A stretch of DNA of 49,686 bases from Verrucomicrobiota bacterium (GCA_003218415.1 QHNK01000093.1:1-49686), one strand, 5' to 3'. Numbered from the stretch's first letter, positions 16,984-27,549 are shown. Program-made: numbers and translations. The notes: generated by a model not told the origin, from the sequence alone.

Positions 16984-17565
16984 ATGTCTCACCTTCCTCA
17001 ATTTCGCGACGCCATTGCAGCCGCGACGGAAACACTCCGCTCACTTTCGAGCCTCGAAGGCCAAATGGTGGAAGCTGCCGATCTGATCGAGCAATGTTTG
17101 CGTGCCGGAAATAAATTGCTCGTTTGTGGGAATGGTGGGAGCGCGGCTGACGCGGCCCATTTTGCGACTGAGCTCGTAGTGCGTTTCGCCAGGGATCGCC
17201 GGGCGCAGCCGGCGATTTGTCTCGCGAGCGATGGCGGGCTTCTCACTGCGGCCGCAAACGATTACGGCTTCAATGAAATTTTCGCACGCCAGGTAGCGGC
17301 ATTTGGTCAGCCGGGAGATGCGCTCATTTGCCTGACGACTTCGGGCAAGTCGAAAAATGTCCTGCGCGCGCTGGAGGAAGCGAAAGCGCGCAAACTGAAA
17401 ACGATCGCGCTTGTTGGCCGCGACGGCGGATCAACTATCGGCATGGCCGATGTTGATCTTCTGGTGCGCAGCGATTCCACCGCGCGAGTTCAGGAAGCGC
17501 ACCAGCTTCTTCTCCACGTTTTGTGCGAGACGATTGAGTCACGTCTCGAAAAGACGGAATGCTAA
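16984..17565 (+). CDS. gmhA: Sedoheptulose-7-phosphate isomerase
   Basis: A 193-residue SIS-domain isomerase that converts sedoheptulose 7-phosphate to D-glycero-D-manno-heptose 7-phosphate, the first step of heptose supply for LPS core. The phosphate-binding loop LLVCGNGGSAADAAHFATEL near residues 46-64, the FARDRR and SDGGLLTAAANDYGFNE segments, and the LTTSGKSKNVLRAL loop are all GmhA hallmarks. Length is typical. No other heptose genes are adjacent. Its stop is followed three bases later by a family A repeat that may act as a transcription end. Confidence 0.93.
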   Translation: MSHLPQFRDAIAAATETLRSLSSLEGQMVEAADLIEQCLRAGNKLLVCGNGGSAADAAHFATELVVRFARDRRAQPAICLASDGGLLTAAANDYGFNEIFARQVAAFGQPGDALICLTTSGKSKNVLRALEEAKARKLKTIALVGRDGGSTIGMADVDLLVRSDSTARVQEAHQLLLHVLCETIESRLEKTEC

Positions 17566-17567
17566 TT

Positions 17568-17652
17568 GTGTAGACGCTTCGCTGTGCAAAGCGCTGCGGT
17601 GAGGACCTAAACAGGCAGGTCGTTGCGTCGCCCACAGGGCGACGGCTACAGG
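17568..17652. repeat. Family A element between gmhA and the rhomboid-like gene
   Basis: Begins TGTAGACGCTTCGC and ends GGCGACGGCTACAGG. It contains the hairpins CGTCGCCC/GGGCGACG and CGCTTCGC/AAAGCG. It is the inverse orientation of the copy at 20484-20565: its right arm, reverse-complemented, matches that copy's left arm over 26 bases, while the centres differ. It fills almost the whole gap between the two convergent genes. Confidence 0.85.
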
Positions 17653-17653
17653 A

Positions 17654-18511
17654 TCACTCCGATTTCTTCAGCAGCCGCTCGCGTTCTCGATTGAGTTGCC
17701 GCCGCTCGCTCGGCGTTAAACTCCCAATCCCGAACTTGGAGATTTTATCGAGAATCGGATCGATCGATGAATAAACATCGTCCGATTCCGTCCGGCCACT
17801 GCCGGGTCGCGGTCGCGGCTTTGGAAGCACGTGATACTTCGGCCTGGGGCGAATGCGTTCTTTCAAGGTATTCCACCAGGCGAGTTCCGGCCCCGCCCCG
17901 CGAAATTCAATAAAAAGGAACGCAGCGCCGATGCTTGCCCAGACCACGACCAGATCGCTCCACGCGTGATAGGCGAGAAGTTGGAACGTGTAAACGCCGA
18001 CAAGAATAAGGGCGATCCATTTTGCCATGATCCGGAGAAACAACTCGACGCGGGGATAGATCGTGGCGAAAGCAACAAAGATTCCAAAGTGCAACGCTGG
18101 CGAACCGGCGAGGGCGGAATGCTGCCAAAGGCCCCAGATTGTGAGCAGCGCCGCGGGCGTGATCAATAAAACGAGGTAGAGCGCAATGTAGGCGCGCCGC
18201 CCGACAAAACGTTCCACTTCCCGCCCGAAGACGAACAGGAAATACATCTCGATCGCGAACCACAGCAGCCCGGAGGGGAAATGCACAAAGGCGTAGGTGC
18301 CGAGTCGCCATATCTGCAGGCCATTCCAAATGCGTGCGCTGTCGAAAACAAAATAATTGAGCGTACCACCGAGGCCGGGAATTGCAGTCAGGATACAGGC
18401 CAGCACCGCACACACGACATGCACCCCCACCAGCATCGTGGTCACATCGACGGGATAGCGGCCCATCCACGCAACCGGCCGATAGTCATCGGAGGTGGTG
18501 ACCCCGAACAT
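17654..18511 (-). CDS. Rhomboid-like membrane protein lacking the catalytic pair
   Basis: A protein of about 285 residues with six or so membrane helices in rhomboid order: a long hydrophobic N-terminal block, then IWRLGTYAFVHFPSGLLWFA, FVFGREVERFVG and further helices. A basic, Pro-rich C-terminal tail ends with a LDKISKFGIGSLTPSERRQL motif seen in verrucomicrobial and bacteroidetal rhomboids. Where active rhomboids have GxSG, this one has GSPALHFG, with Pro in the Ser position, and the later His of the dyad is not seen. It may be an inactive scaffold. The ATG at 18511 (GAAAG just upstream) is preferred to a longer frame starting at 18601. Confidence 0.78.
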   Translation of the reverse strand: MFGVTTSDDYRPVAWMGRYPVDVTTMLVGVHVVCAVLACILTAIPGLGGTLNYFVFDSARIWNGLQIWRLGTYAFVHFPSGLLWFAIEMYFLFVFGREVERFVGRRAYIALYLVLLITPAALLTIWGLWQHSALAGSPALHFGIFVAFATIYPRVELFLRIMAKWIALILVGVYTFQLLAYHAWSDLVVVWASIGAAFLFIEFRGAGPELAWWNTLKERIRPRPKYHVLPKPRPRPGSGRTESDDVYSSIDPILDKISKFGIGSLTPSERRQLNRERERLLKKSE

Positions 18512-18620
18512 GCTTTCAATTAATGCCGCGCACTGCTCCTGTGCAAGCGAAACGAGGAAGCGATCACGAATAACCGCCAACGGACACGAACAAACTGGCA
18601 ACGACTTTCATGGCTTCTTC

Positions 18621-18652
18621 CAATTCGTGTTTATTCGTATCCATTCGTGGTT
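18621..18652. repeat. ATTCGTG-word tandem repeat in the pckG leader
   Basis: Three consecutive near-copies of a 10-11 base word (AATTCGTGTTT, ATTCGTATCC, ATTCGTGGTT), ending 20 bases before the pckG ATG. Confidence 0.6.
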
Positions 18653-18672
18653 AAGATGGACATCTTCGATTT

Positions 18673-20478
18673 ATGAAAAACATCGCGCCCGCCATATTCC
18701 CGCCAAATGGGATCGGTGACGCAAAGCCGACCAACCAGTCGGTGCTTGATTGGGTGCGCGAAATCGCCGCCCTCACACAAACGGAAAACATTTTCTGGTG
18801 CGACGGCTCGGAGCGGGAAAATGAGTTCCTGATCGAGGAATCGCGCAAACAAAATGTGCTGATCGACTTGAACCAGAAGAAGGTTCCGCGCTCGTATTTG
18901 CATCGCTCAAACCCGAACGACGTCGCGAGAGTCGAGCAATTCACCTTCGTCTGCACGCCGACGAAAGAAGAAGCCGGTCCAACCAACAATTGGTCTAAGC
19001 CGAAAGAAACGTACGCAAAACTTCGCGGCCTGTTGAGAGGCGCGATGCGCGGGCGCACCCTGTTTGTCATTCCCTACATCATGGGGCCGCCGGATTCGCC
19101 GCTGACGAAAGTTGGCTTCGAGATCACAGATTCAAAATATGTCGTGCTTAACATGCGGATCATGACGCGTATGGGCGAGGTCGCCGTGAAGCGCCTCGGG
19201 GACGATCCAAACGCAGAGTGGAACCGCGGCGTGCATTCATTGCTGGACGTTAATCCCGAGCGCCGCTTCATCTGCCATTTTCCGCAGGACAACGCGATCA
19301 TCTCCGTTGGCTCCGGCTACGGTGGCAACGTTTTGCTGAGCAAAAAATGTCTCGCTTTGCGAATCGGTTCGTATCTGGCGCGCACCCAAGGCTGGATGGC
19401 CGAGCACATGTTGATCCTAGGAGTCGAGTCGCCCGAAGGAAAGAAGCACTATGTGGCGGCGGCGTTCCCGAGCGCGTGCGGCAAAACAAATTTCGCGATG
19501 CTGATTCCACCGAAACATTTCAAAGGCTGGAAGGTCACGACGGTCGGGGATGACATCGGTTGGATGCAAATTCGCGACGGCCGGCTGTATGCGGTCAACC
19601 CGGAGAACGGATATTTCGGCGTCGTGCCCGGCACGAGCTGCAAATCGAATCCGAACGCGATGAAATCGATCGCGCACGACACAATTTACACAAATGTGGC
19701 CCTCACCGATGACGGCGACGTATGGTGGGAGGGTAAAGACGGTGCACCGCCCGCGCATGCATTTGACTGGCGCGGGAACGATTGGGCGCCGGACTCAAAG
19801 GAAAAGGCCGCGCATCCAAACAGCCGGTTTACAACCCCGATGCTCAACAACCCGGCGCTCGATCCCGACGTCGAAAAAGGCGAAGGCGTCCCGATCAGCG
19901 CGATCATTTTCGGCGGCCGCCGCAGCGACACGGTGCCGCTGGTTTATCAGGCGTTCGATTGGAATCATGGCGTTTACTTGGGCGCGACCATGGCGTCAGA
20001 AACAACCGCCGCTGCCGCCGGCACAGTTGGTAAGGTGCGACGCGATCCGATGGCGATGTTGCCGTTTTGCGGATACAATATTGGCCAGTATTTCCAGCAC
20101 TGGCTCGATATAGGAAAACGCCTCTCGAGTCCGCCGCTCATTTTCAACGTGAACTGGTTTCGCAAAGGGGTGAAGAGCCAATTTCTCTGGCCGGGTTTCG
20201 GCGAAAACATGCGCGTGCTCAAATGGATTATTGATCGCTGCGAAGGAACTGGCGGCGCACTCAAATCGCCGATCGGCTGGTTGCCCAGCCCGCACGATCT
20301 CGATCTCGCCGAACTCGACATCGACCACAAATGCGTCGCGGAAATTCTCGGAATCGATCATGAAGAATGGGCGAAGGAGTTGGCCGAGCACAAAATATTC
20401 TTCGATTCGCTGGGCGGCGTTGTACCTAAACAGCTTCTCGATCAGCGCGAACAATTAGCCGCGCGATTTAAAGAATAG
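18673..20478 (+). CDS. pckG: Phosphoenolpyruvate carboxykinase (GTP)
   Basis: A 601-residue GTP-dependent PEPCK that interconverts oxaloacetate and phosphoenolpyruvate. The kinase-1a (P-loop) motif is FPSACGKTNFAML near residue 268. The metal site is VGDDIGWMQ, and the mobile catalytic Cys lies within FPSACGKT. The GTP/PEPCK-specific segments GVHSLLDVNPERRFICHFP and FLWPGFGENMRVLKWI are present. Length fits the family (about 600-620). It stands alone, and the 3' side is a family A repeat before uvrA. It gives gluconeogenic flux from the TCA cycle, to which fumC also contributes. Confidence 0.97.
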   Translation: MKNIAPAIFPPNGIGDAKPTNQSVLDWVREIAALTQTENIFWCDGSERENEFLIEESRKQNVLIDLNQKKVPRSYLHRSNPNDVARVEQFTFVCTPTKEEAGPTNNWSKPKETYAKLRGLLRGAMRGRTLFVIPYIMGPPDSPLTKVGFEITDSKYVVLNMRIMTRMGEVAVKRLGDDPNAEWNRGVHSLLDVNPERRFICHFPQDNAIISVGSGYGGNVLLSKKCLALRIGSYLARTQGWMAEHMLILGVESPEGKKHYVAAAFPSACGKTNFAMLIPPKHFKGWKVTTVGDDIGWMQIRDGRLYAVNPENGYFGVVPGTSCKSNPNAMKSIAHDTIYTNVALTDDGDVWWEGKDGAPPAHAFDWRGNDWAPDSKEKAAHPNSRFTTPMLNNPALDPDVEKGEGVPISAIIFGGRRSDTVPLVYQAFDWNHGVYLGATMASETTAAAAGTVGKVRRDPMAMLPFCGYNIGQYFQHWLDIGKRLSSPPLIFNVNWFRKGVKSQFLWPGFGENMRVLKWIIDRCEGTGGALKSPIGWLPSPHDLDLAELDIDHKCVAEILGIDHEEWAKELAEHKIFFDSLGGVVPKQLLDQREQLAARFKE

Positions 20479-20483
20479 CGTCA

Positions 20484-20565
20484 CTGTAGCCGTCGCCCTG
20501 TGGGCGACGTAACGCATGCGGGATTAACGGGCCATCGTGCGCTTCGCACAGCGAAGCGGCTACAG
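20484..20565. repeat. Family A element between pckG and uvrA
   Basis: CTGTAGCCG at the left and CGGCTACAG at the right are perfect inverted ends 82 bases apart. Each end carries its own hairpin: CGTCGCCC/GGGCGACG and CGCTTCGC/GCGAAGCG. This is the clearest full copy of the family in the window. Confidence 0.9.
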
Positions 20566-20636
20566 GTTGCGAATCGCCCCGCAATCTGGAATTGTTTCCA
20601 GTGGGTTCGAAGGTTGCAAAGATAGCGCGTGCTAGA

Positions 20637-23600
20637 GTGTCGGACACGCATGATTGCATCGAAATTCGCGGAGCGCGGCAGAATAATCTCAAGGGCATCG
20701 ACGTCGATCTTCCGCTGGGGAAACTGACGGTCGTCACCGGTCCGAGCGGGAGCGGCAAGTCGAGTCTGGCCTTTGAGACAATTTACGCCGAGGGCCAGCG
20801 CCGTTACGTCGAAACCTTTTCGCCGTACATGCGGCAGTTCCTCGACCGCATGGACAAACCGCGCGTGGACGACATCCGTGGCATCCCGCCAGCCATTGCG
20901 ATCGAGCAATCGAACCCCGTCAAAACATCGCGCTCAACAGTGGGCACGATGACAGAGATAAACGACTATTTGAAGCTGCTCTGGCCGCGCGTCGCTGGTG
21001 CGTTCTGTCCGAATTGCGGTCGCGAAATTCGACCGGAAACTGCACAGTCGATCGCCGAGCAGATTCTGCGCGATTGCGGAGGAAAGGACATCATTATCAC
21101 GTTTTGGGTGGCAGTCCCCGCGAAGACCGCTCCACGGGCATTTTTCGATTTTCTTCAACAGCAGGGCTACCTGCGCGTTTGGCTCGATGGCGAAATCGTG
21201 CGTACCGACGCCGATCCGAAAATCAAACGGCTCGGCGCGCGCGTGCAGGTGATTCAGGATCGCATCGCGATCAGCGAAGAAAATCGCGTGCGATTAGTCG
21301 AAGCGATCGAAACGGCGCTGCGTTTCGGCAAAGGGAAAGCAAACGTAATCCCGATTGCGGAAAACGCCCAACGCTCAACGCCCAACGCTCAACGTCCAAC
21401 CGTTCACGGATCACCCATCATCGATCACATTCCGTTTTCCACGGGTTGGCACTGTGCGTATTGCGATGTGGACATTCGCCCGCCGACACCAGGGCTTTTC
21501 AGTTTTAATAACCCGCTCGGCGCATGTCCGGAGTGCCGCGGGTTCGGTCGCACGATTTCAATTGATCTAAACAAGGCGATTCCAGACCCAAGCCTCAGTA
21601 TCAAACAAGGTGTGGTGCGCGTTTTTCGCGGCGCTGAGTTCGGCGAATCACAAAAAGACTTGCTCCGCGCATGCACCCGCCAGGAAATCGACGTCAATGT
21701 GCCGTTCGAGGAATTGCCCAAGGCCGATCAGGCTTTCGTCATCGAAGGCGAGAAGCGCGACGGCGAATACACTGATGAAGATTACGAAAACGATCGGTGG
21801 TACGGCGTCCGCGGCTTCTTTCGCTGGCTCGAGAGCAAAACTTACAAGATGCATATGCGCGTCCTGCTCAGCCGCTATCGCGCTTACATCGGGTGTCCCA
21901 AATGCAGGGGCGGACGGTATCAGGCAGACGCGTTGAATTACAAAATTGCAGCGGCGGTCCATGACCGCCGAGTCGGCGTTCGTCCACCTTCGCGTGGCTC
22001 CGGCGCGGCAGGCAGAGCGCCGCTACAGTTAACGCTTCCGGAATTCCAGGCGCTTTCCATTTCCGATGCGCGAGATCTTGTCCGCGCGCTCGACATTTCA
22101 CCTACCGACAAGACTGCGCAGATGCTTCGCGACGAAATCTGCGCACGCCTAAATTATCTCTGCGAGGTGGGCGTCGGCTATCTCACGCTCGACAGATCGA
22201 CGCGCACGTTGAGCGGCGGCGAAGTCCAGCGCGTGAATTTGACGACGTGCCTTGGCGCATCGCTGGTCAACACGCTCTTTGTCATGGACGAGCCGAGCAT
22301 TGGATTGCACCCGCGCGACGTCGGCCAGCTTGTGCGCGTCATGCATAACTTGCGCGACAAAGGCAACACGCTGCTGGTGGTTGAGCATGAGGAACAAATC
22401 ATCCGCGCAGCGAACAATTTGATCGATCTCGGCCCGGGCCGCGGCGAGCATGGCGGGGAATTGGTCTGGAGCGGACCACTCGATAATTTTCTCTCGCGTG
22501 AACGTTTGCGCCTGGCGAGCGCGGGCGAGGGCGCCCGCGCTCCCCAATCACTCACGCGCGATTATCTCAGCGGTCGCAAATCAATTGTGATACCTAAATC
22601 GCCCCGTAAATCGACATCATCGATCAAGATCGTCGGCGCGCGGCAGCACAACCTGAAAAATATCGACGTCGATCTACCACTCGGCATGTTCATTTGCGTG
22701 ACCGGGGTGTCGGGTTCCGGCAAATCCACGCTCATTCACGAGGTGCTTTACCGGAATCTCTTGCGTGCGAAGGGACAATCGTCAGATCAGGAGCCGGGCA
22801 CATGCAAATCAGTGATCGGCGCAGATCGGATTGGCAACGTCATGATGGTCGATCAATCGCTGCTGGCGCGGACCCCGCGTTCAACTCCGATTGTTTATCT
22901 CGGCTTGTTCGATCGGGTTCGGGAATTGTTTGCCGCGCAGCCGGAAGCGATGGCGCAGGGACTCGCCGCGGGCGCGTTCTCGTTTAATTCCGGCAACGGT
23001 CGTTGCGAACGTTGCTCAGGAACGGGCTACGAAAAAATCGAGATGCAGTTCTTAAGTGATCTTTTCGTGCGTTGCGTGGAATGCGAAGGCAAACGCTTTC
23101 AGCCGCACGTGTTGAAGGTGCGGGTTCATGAAAAATCAATTCATGACATGCTCGAGTTGACAGTCAGCGAAGCAATTCAGTTCTTTGCGCAGCTCGGCGA
23201 CAAGTGCGGTGCGGAAATTTCCGCCGGGCTGAAAGTGCTCGAGGAAGTGGGACTTGGTTATTTGCGGCTCGGTCAGCCGCTGAACACGCTTTCCGGTGGC
23301 GAATCGCAGCGGCTGAAGTTGGTGAGGCATTTAGCCGAAACCGGAGAGCGGAAACCGGATACCGGAAAGAACGGTAATGCCCGCGGCAATCTGTTGATCT
23401 TCGATGAGCCGACCACCGGATTGCATTTCGACGATGTGGCGATGCTGCTGCGATTGTTTCAGCGATTGGTCGATCGCGGACATTCGATCGTGGTGATCGA
23501 GCACAACTTGGAGGTGATCAAGTGCGCTGATTGGATCGTCGATCTCGGTCCGGAAGCTGGCGACGCCGGCGGCGAAGTCGTGGCCGTGGGAACGCCCGAG

Positions 23601-26459
23601 CAAGTCGCGGGCATACAGAAGTCGCAGACTGGAAAATTTCTGCGGCGCGTGCTTCTAAAAACTCTCAAAGCGCTGCCTGTCATCCCGAGCCGCAAAGACG
23701 GTGAGGGACCTCGCAAAATCTCGCGCGAGTTGGAGGGATCCTTCGCTTACGTTCAGGATGACAGCGTTGAGTTGGCGCGAGCTGCAGAAACCGCTCCACG
23801 ATTTCGCGTGAGTAAGCGCAACGGCGCGATCCAAGTCCACGGCGCGCGGGAGCACAACCTTAAGAACATCGACGTCAAAATCCCGCGCGAGCAACTGGTG
23901 GTGATCACTGGCTTGAGCGGTTCGGGCAAATCGACTCTCGCGTTCGACATCTTGTTCGCCGAAGGGCAGCGCCGTTTTCTCGACAGCATGTCGCCGTACG
24001 CGCGACAATTTGTCGAGCAACTCGAGAAACCGGATGTCGATCTGGTCAGCGGATTACCGCCGAGCGTAGCAATCGAGCAACGCGTCACGCGCGGTGGAGG
24101 CAAATCAACGGTCGCGACGGTGACCGAAGTTTATCATTTTCTCCGGCTGCTGTTCGCGAAAACCGGCACGCAATTTTGTCCTGATTGCGATCTGCCGGTG
24201 GCAAAACAGAGCGTGGCCGCGATCGTAAGACAGATCGAAGCCGTCGGGAAGCGTGGGCCGCTAAAGGTGCTCGCGCCGCTGGTGAAAGCGCGCAAAGGTT
24301 TTCATACGGACGTGGCGCACTGGGCGGAACGCCAGGGATTCGACGCGATCTATGTCGACGGTCAGCTTGTACCGGTCCGAAACTTTCGCAAACTCGAGCG
24401 TTTCAAAGAGCACACCATCGACGTCGTGGTCGGCGTGATCGATCGGAAGCGAATGAGCCACGCGCGCGACATTACCCGGCGCGCGCTGGAGATTGGGCGC
24501 GGCACGGCGCGTCTGCTCGATTCAAAAAATCGGCTCACCGTCGTGAGCACGGAGATGAGCTGCCCGAATTGTGGCCGCGCGTTTGAGGAGCTCGATCCGC
24601 GTTTGTTTTCATTTAATTCGCCGCACGGCGCATGCGAAGAGTGTGGTGGGTTCGGCGAAATTTGGGACCAGGATTTCCAAACGGCCGCGGACCGTGACGG
24701 GGAATCGGTTCTGGAAAGCGAGCTAGCCGCGGAACGCGAGTCCGAGTGGATAGAGGAAGGCGAAGTGCACGAGTGCCCGAGTTGTCACGGCTCGCGTCTG
24801 AATGCCGTGGCGCGCCACGTGCGGGTTCAAGGGTACACAATCGATCAATTCAGGAACCTCTCGGCCAGCGAAGCAGCGCGCACGATCAACCGCTTGAAAT
24901 TCAAAGACACGCACCAAACGATCGCAGCCGGTCTTATTCCCGAGATCCAACAGCGACTGCGTTTCATGGAAAAGGTCGGACTTGGTTATCTCGCGCTCGG
25001 GCGTTCGGCAAAAACGTTGAGTGGCGGAGAATCGCAGCGAATTCGGTTGGCCGCGCAGCTTGGCTCGAACTTGCGCGGGGTCCTCTACGTGCTCGACGAA
25101 CCGACGATCGGTTTGCATCCGCGCGACAACGTGCGTCTCCTCGAAACGCTCACAGCTCTCCGGAACAAGGGCAATTCACTGATCATTGTCGAGCACGATG
25201 AAGAAACAGTTCGACGCGCCGATCACATTATTGATCTTGGACCGCGTGCGGGGCTTCACGGTGGCGAAGTTGTGGCGGCTGGAACGCTGCGCGACATCGA
25301 GCGGAATCCAAATTCCGAGACCGCGCGCTGGCTTAAGACGCCGTTGGGCCATCCCATTCGCGGATCGCGCCGATCACTGCGCGACGTGGAAAACTGGATC
25401 GAGATTCACGGCGCGCGCGAGAACAATTTGAAAAGCATCGACGTTACTTTTCCGGTCGGTTGTCTCTCGGTGATCACCGGAATTTCCGGCAGCGGCAAAT
25501 CCACACTAATGCATGACGTGATTTGGCCCGCAGTGCGCGAACGGCTGAACGAAAGGAAACGCGCAGGTGATGGCGATTTGTTCAAACTTGTCAGCGGCGC
25601 GCAACAGATCGAAGCCGTTTACGAAGTCGATCAATCTCCCATCGGTAAAACGTCGCGCTCGACACCGGGCACTTACGTGAAAGTATTCGACGAAATTCGG
25701 AACCTTTACGCGCAACTGCCGGTCTCGCGCGTGCGCGGCTACTCGGCGAGCCGATTCTCATTCAACGCCGAAGGCGGTCGTTGCGAGACGTGCAAGGGCC
25801 AAGGCGTGATCAAGCTGGAGATGAATTTTCTGCCCAGTAGTTATGTGCCGTGCGAAGACTGCCGGGGCCGGCGTTACAATCCGCAGACGCTGGAAGTTCT
25901 CTACAACGAAAAATCCATCGGCGACGTGATGGAAATGACGATCGAGGAGGCCGCACAATTTTTTTCGGTGCACCCCAAGATTGCACGCCCGCTTTCGCTG
26001 CTGGTCGATACTGGGCTTGGTTACCTCAAGCTGGGGCAACCGAGCCCGACCTTGAGCGGCGGCGAAGCACAACGGCTGAAGCTGGTGACGCAATTGAAAC
26101 GCGGAGTCAGCCGCGCCGCGAATGAGCGGATCCGGAAAATGCGCAACCCGGGATCTACACTCTATTTGCTTGAAGAACCGACGATTGGCCTGCATATGGC
26201 GGACATTGAACTGCTTCTCAACGTGCTGCATCGGCTCGTGGACGAAGGGAATACCGTGATCGTGATCGAACACAATCTCAGTGTAATCGCCGAAGCTGAT
26301 TACATTGTTGATCTTGGTCCTGAGGCGGGTGACGCAGGCGGCGAAGTGGTCGCAACCGGCACGCCCGAACAAGTCGCTAAGAACCGAGTGAGCCGCACCG
26401 CGCCGTTTTTGCGAAAAGTGTTGAATACCCCGCGCGCGACGACTGCTCCGTCATCCTGA
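20637..26459 (+). CDS. uvrA: Tandem (double-length) excinuclease ABC subunit UvrA
   Basis: About 1,940 residues, twice the usual UvrA. There are four Walker A motifs (GPSGSGKSS near 35, GVSGSGKST near 690, GLSGSGKST near 1091, GISGSGKST near 1614) and four ABC signatures ([16 protein letters not shown] twice, LSGGEAQR). Each half thus holds two complete ATPase modules, plus CxxC zinc-finger segments. UvrA recognises bulky DNA damage with UvrB; double UvrA is known in Chlamydia. GTG at 20637 is preferred because [12 protein letters not shown] follows; TTG at 20592 and GTG at 20601 are upstream options. At least four repeat-derived segments lie in frame near residues 242-255, 437-463, 627-635 and 1014-1042. 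The stop codon lies in a family B repeat. Confidence 0.95.
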   Translation: MSDTHDCIEIRGARQNNLKGIDVDLPLGKLTVVTGPSGSGKSSLAFETIYAEGQRRYVETFSPYMRQFLDRMDKPRVDDIRGIPPAIAIEQSNPVKTSRSTVGTMTEINDYLKLLWPRVAGAFCPNCGREIRPETAQSIAEQILRDCGGKDIIITFWVAVPAKTAPRAFFDFLQQQGYLRVWLDGEIVRTDADPKIKRLGARVQVIQDRIAISEENRVRLVEAIETALRFGKGKANVIPIAENAQRSTPNAQRPTVHGSPIIDHIPFSTGWHCAYCDVDIRPPTPGLFSFNNPLGACPECRGFGRTISIDLNKAIPDPSLSIKQGVVRVFRGAEFGESQKDLLRACTRQEIDVNVPFEELPKADQAFVIEGEKRDGEYTDEDYENDRWYGVRGFFRWLESKTYKMHMRVLLSRYRAYIGCPKCRGGRYQADALNYKIAAAVHDRRVGVRPPSRGSGAAGRAPLQLTLPEFQALSISDARDLVRALDISPTDKTAQMLRDEICARLNYLCEVGVGYLTLDRSTRTLSGGEVQRVNLTTCLGASLVNTLFVMDEPSIGLHPRDVGQLVRVMHNLRDKGNTLLVVEHEEQIIRAANNLIDLGPGRGEHGGELVWSGPLDNFLSRERLRLASAGEGARAPQSLTRDYLSGRKSIVIPKSPRKSTSSIKIVGARQHNLKNIDVDLPLGMFICVTGVSGSGKSTLIHEVLYRNLLRAKGQSSDQEPGTCKSVIGADRIGNVMMVDQSLLARTPRSTPIVYLGLFDRVRELFAAQPEAMAQGLAAGAFSFNSGNGRCERCSGTGYEKIEMQFLSDLFVRCVECEGKRFQPHVLKVRVHEKSIHDMLELTVSEAIQFFAQLGDKCGAEISAGLKVLEEVGLGYLRLGQPLNTLSGGESQRLKLVRHLAETGERKPDTGKNGNARGNLLIFDEPTTGLHFDDVAMLLRLFQRLVDRGHSIVVIEHNLEVIKCADWIVDLGPEAGDAGGEVVAVGTPEQVAGIQKSQTGKFLRRVLLKTLKALPVIPSRKDGEGPRKISRELEGSFAYVQDDSVELARAAETAPRFRVSKRNGAIQVHGAREHNLKNIDVKIPREQLVVITGLSGSGKSTLAFDILFAEGQRRFLDSMSPYARQFVEQLEKPDVDLVSGLPPSVAIEQRVTRGGGKSTVATVTEVYHFLRLLFAKTGTQFCPDCDLPVAKQSVAAIVRQIEAVGKRGPLKVLAPLVKARKGFHTDVAHWAERQGFDAIYVDGQLVPVRNFRKLERFKEHTIDVVVGVIDRKRMSHARDITRRALEIGRGTARLLDSKNRLTVVSTEMSCPNCGRAFEELDPRLFSFNSPHGACEECGGFGEIWDQDFQTAADRDGESVLESELAAERESEWIEEGEVHECPSCHGSRLNAVARHVRVQGYTIDQFRNLSASEAARTINRLKFKDTHQTIAAGLIPEIQQRLRFMEKVGLGYLALGRSAKTLSGGESQRIRLAAQLGSNLRGVLYVLDEPTIGLHPRDNVRLLETLTALRNKGNSLIIVEHDEETVRRADHIIDLGPRAGLHGGEVVAAGTLRDIERNPNSETARWLKTPLGHPIRGSRRSLRDVENWIEIHGARENNLKSIDVTFPVGCLSVITGISGSGKSTLMHDVIWPAVRERLNERKRAGDGDLFKLVSGAQQIEAVYEVDQSPIGKTSRSTPGTYVKVFDEIRNLYAQLPVSRVRGYSASRFSFNAEGGRCETCKGQGVIKLEMNFLPSSYVPCEDCRGRRYNPQTLEVLYNEKSIGDVMEMTIEEAAQFFSVHPKIARPLSLLVDTGLGYLKLGQPSPTLSGGEAQRLKLVTQLKRGVSRAANERIRKMRNPGSTLYLLEEPTIGLHMADIELLLNVLHRLVDEGNTVIVIEHNLSVIAEADYIVDLGPEAGDAGGEVVATGTPEQVAKNRVSRTAPFLRKVLNTPRATTAPSS
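21363..21400. repeat. Short tandem repeat inside uvrA
   Basis: A 14-base unit (AACGCCCAACGCTC) occurs twice and then partly a third time (AACGTCCAAC). It is followed by TCACGGATCACCCATCATCGATCAC, whose words resemble the GATCAC repeat near tRNA-Val. The encoded [18 protein letters not shown] is unlike conserved UvrA sequence. Confidence 0.8.
21947..22027. repeat. Family A element inside uvrA
   Basis: Left end TTGCAGCGGCGGTC and right end GAGCGCCGCTACAG are inverted copies with few mismatches, 81 bases apart (27 codons). An inner hairpin is GGCGGTC/GACCGCC. It encodes an Arg/Gly/Pro-rich stretch ([18 protein letters not shown]) in the first UvrA half. Confidence 0.8.
22517..22542. repeat. GC-rich hairpin inside uvrA
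   Basis: GAGCGCGGGCG and CGCCCGCGCTC form a perfect 11-base stem with a four-base loop. It encodes SAGEGARAP between two ATPase modules of the first UvrA half. Confidence 0.7.
23677..23764. repeat. Family B element inside uvrA
   Basis: CTGTCATCC at the left and GGATGACAG at the right are perfect inverted ends 88 bases apart. It encodes the linker between the two UvrA halves ([20 protein letters not shown] and on). It shares end words with the intergenic copies at 26448-26558 and 28385-28479. Confidence 0.85.
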
Positions 26460-26558
26460 GCGAAGCGAAGCATCCCGCGGTCGAAGTGAGCGTCGCGGAG
26501 CGCCGATGCGTAATCCATCACCTTTTGGGAGGTTCCTTACATTCGTTCGGGATGACAC
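26448..26558. repeat. Family B element that supplies the uvrA stop
   Basis: CGTCATCCTGAGCGAAGCG at the left and CGTTCGGGATGACACG at the right are inverted ends. The TGA of CATCCTGAG at 26457-26459 is the uvrA stop codon, so the last few residues (PSS) are repeat-encoded. Confidence 0.8.
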
Positions 26559-26610
26559 GCGTTTTAATTGCGGGTGTCAGCGACATCAGTGACAATCGCC
26601 AGCACACCGA

Positions 26611-27549
26611 ATGCTTGCCTACTATCTGCACAGCCTGGATCCGATTATTTTTCGGATTTACGACAATGTCGGGCCACGATGGTATGGGCTGGCTTATGTG
26701 CTCGCATTCATCTGCGGCTATCTTGTTTTCCTTTGGTTGGCCAAACGCGGCTACGCCGACCTTCCTCCACAACGAGTTGGCGACTTTATCACCGGCTGCG
26801 CACTGTTTGGCGTAATCATAGGCGGGCGCCTCGGCTACATTTTTTTCTACAAACCAGAAATGCTGCGTGAGCCGCTGTCGATCTTGCGCGTTTGGGAAGG
26901 CGGGATGTCGAGCCACGGAGGAATGCTCGGCCTTTTGGTGTTCACGTTTTACTACGCCCACCGGCACAAGATCTCGTGGACAAACCTGGGCGACAATCTG
27001 GTTGTGACCGCGCCGATTGGGTTGTTCTTCGGGCGTTGCGCTAATTTCATCAACGGCGAGCTTTATGGACGGATCACGAATGTTGCTTGGGCAATGCAAT
27101 TCCCAAAAGAACTGCTCGATCATCCGCAGGAAGCTGATCGTGCAGTTGCGGCGTGCGCACGCATTGATCCGTCGCTGAGCACCCCCGACGCGATCATCGG
27201 CGCGGTGCATACTCAGCCAGAAGTTGCGACGGCGCTGCGCTCAATTTTGTCAGCGCGCCATCCATCACAGCTTTACGAGGCGTTCTTCGAAGGGATTGTT
27301 TTGTTCGCCATTTTGTGGTTCGTACGGACGCGCACCCGCCAGCCGAACGGAGTTCTAACCGGGCTGTTTTTCATCTGCTATGCGATTTTCAGGATCGTGA
27401 TCGAAAATTTCCGCGAACCCGACGCCGAGTTGATTGGCGCTTTTACCCGCGGCCAATTCTTTTCGTTCTTCCTGATCGCCATTGGCATAGCGTTTGTAGT
27501 TGGGGCAAAAAGGCGACCGACCTTTCCGAGGAAGACGCCGGTAAAATAA
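26611..27549 (+). CDS. lgt: Prolipoprotein diacylglyceryl transferase
   Basis: A 312-residue inner-membrane enzyme that moves diacylglyceryl from phosphatidylglycerol to the lipobox Cys of prolipoproteins. Seven or so hydrophobic helices are visible. Family motifs are VRWYGL-like PRWYGLAYVLAF near residue 22, GGRLGYIFFY, MSSHGGMLG, and the Lgt signature GRCANFINGELYGR near 137-150 with its essential Arg. The C-terminal HPSQLYEAFFEG and RIVIENFREPD are also typical. No strong ribosome binding site is seen before the ATG. tolQ begins about 75 bases after. Confidence 0.95.
   Translation: MLAYYLHSLDPIIFRIYDNVGPRWYGLAYVLAFICGYLVFLWLAKRGYADLPPQRVGDFITGCALFGVIIGGRLGYIFFYKPEMLREPLSILRVWEGGMSSHGGMLGLLVFTFYYAHRHKISWTNLGDNLVVTAPIGLFFGRCANFINGELYGRITNVAWAMQFPKELLDHPQEADRAVAACARIDPSLSTPDAIIGAVHTQPEVATALRSILSARHPSQLYEAFFEGIVLFAILWFVRTRTRQPNGVLTGLFFICYAIFRIVIENFREPDAELIGAFTRGQFFSFFLIAIGIAFVVGAKRRPTFPRKTPVK

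Noticed and set aside
21363-21400. Possible CRISPR-like array in uvrA
   Set aside because: The units are 14 bases with no spacers and lie in a coding frame; it is a short tandem repeat.
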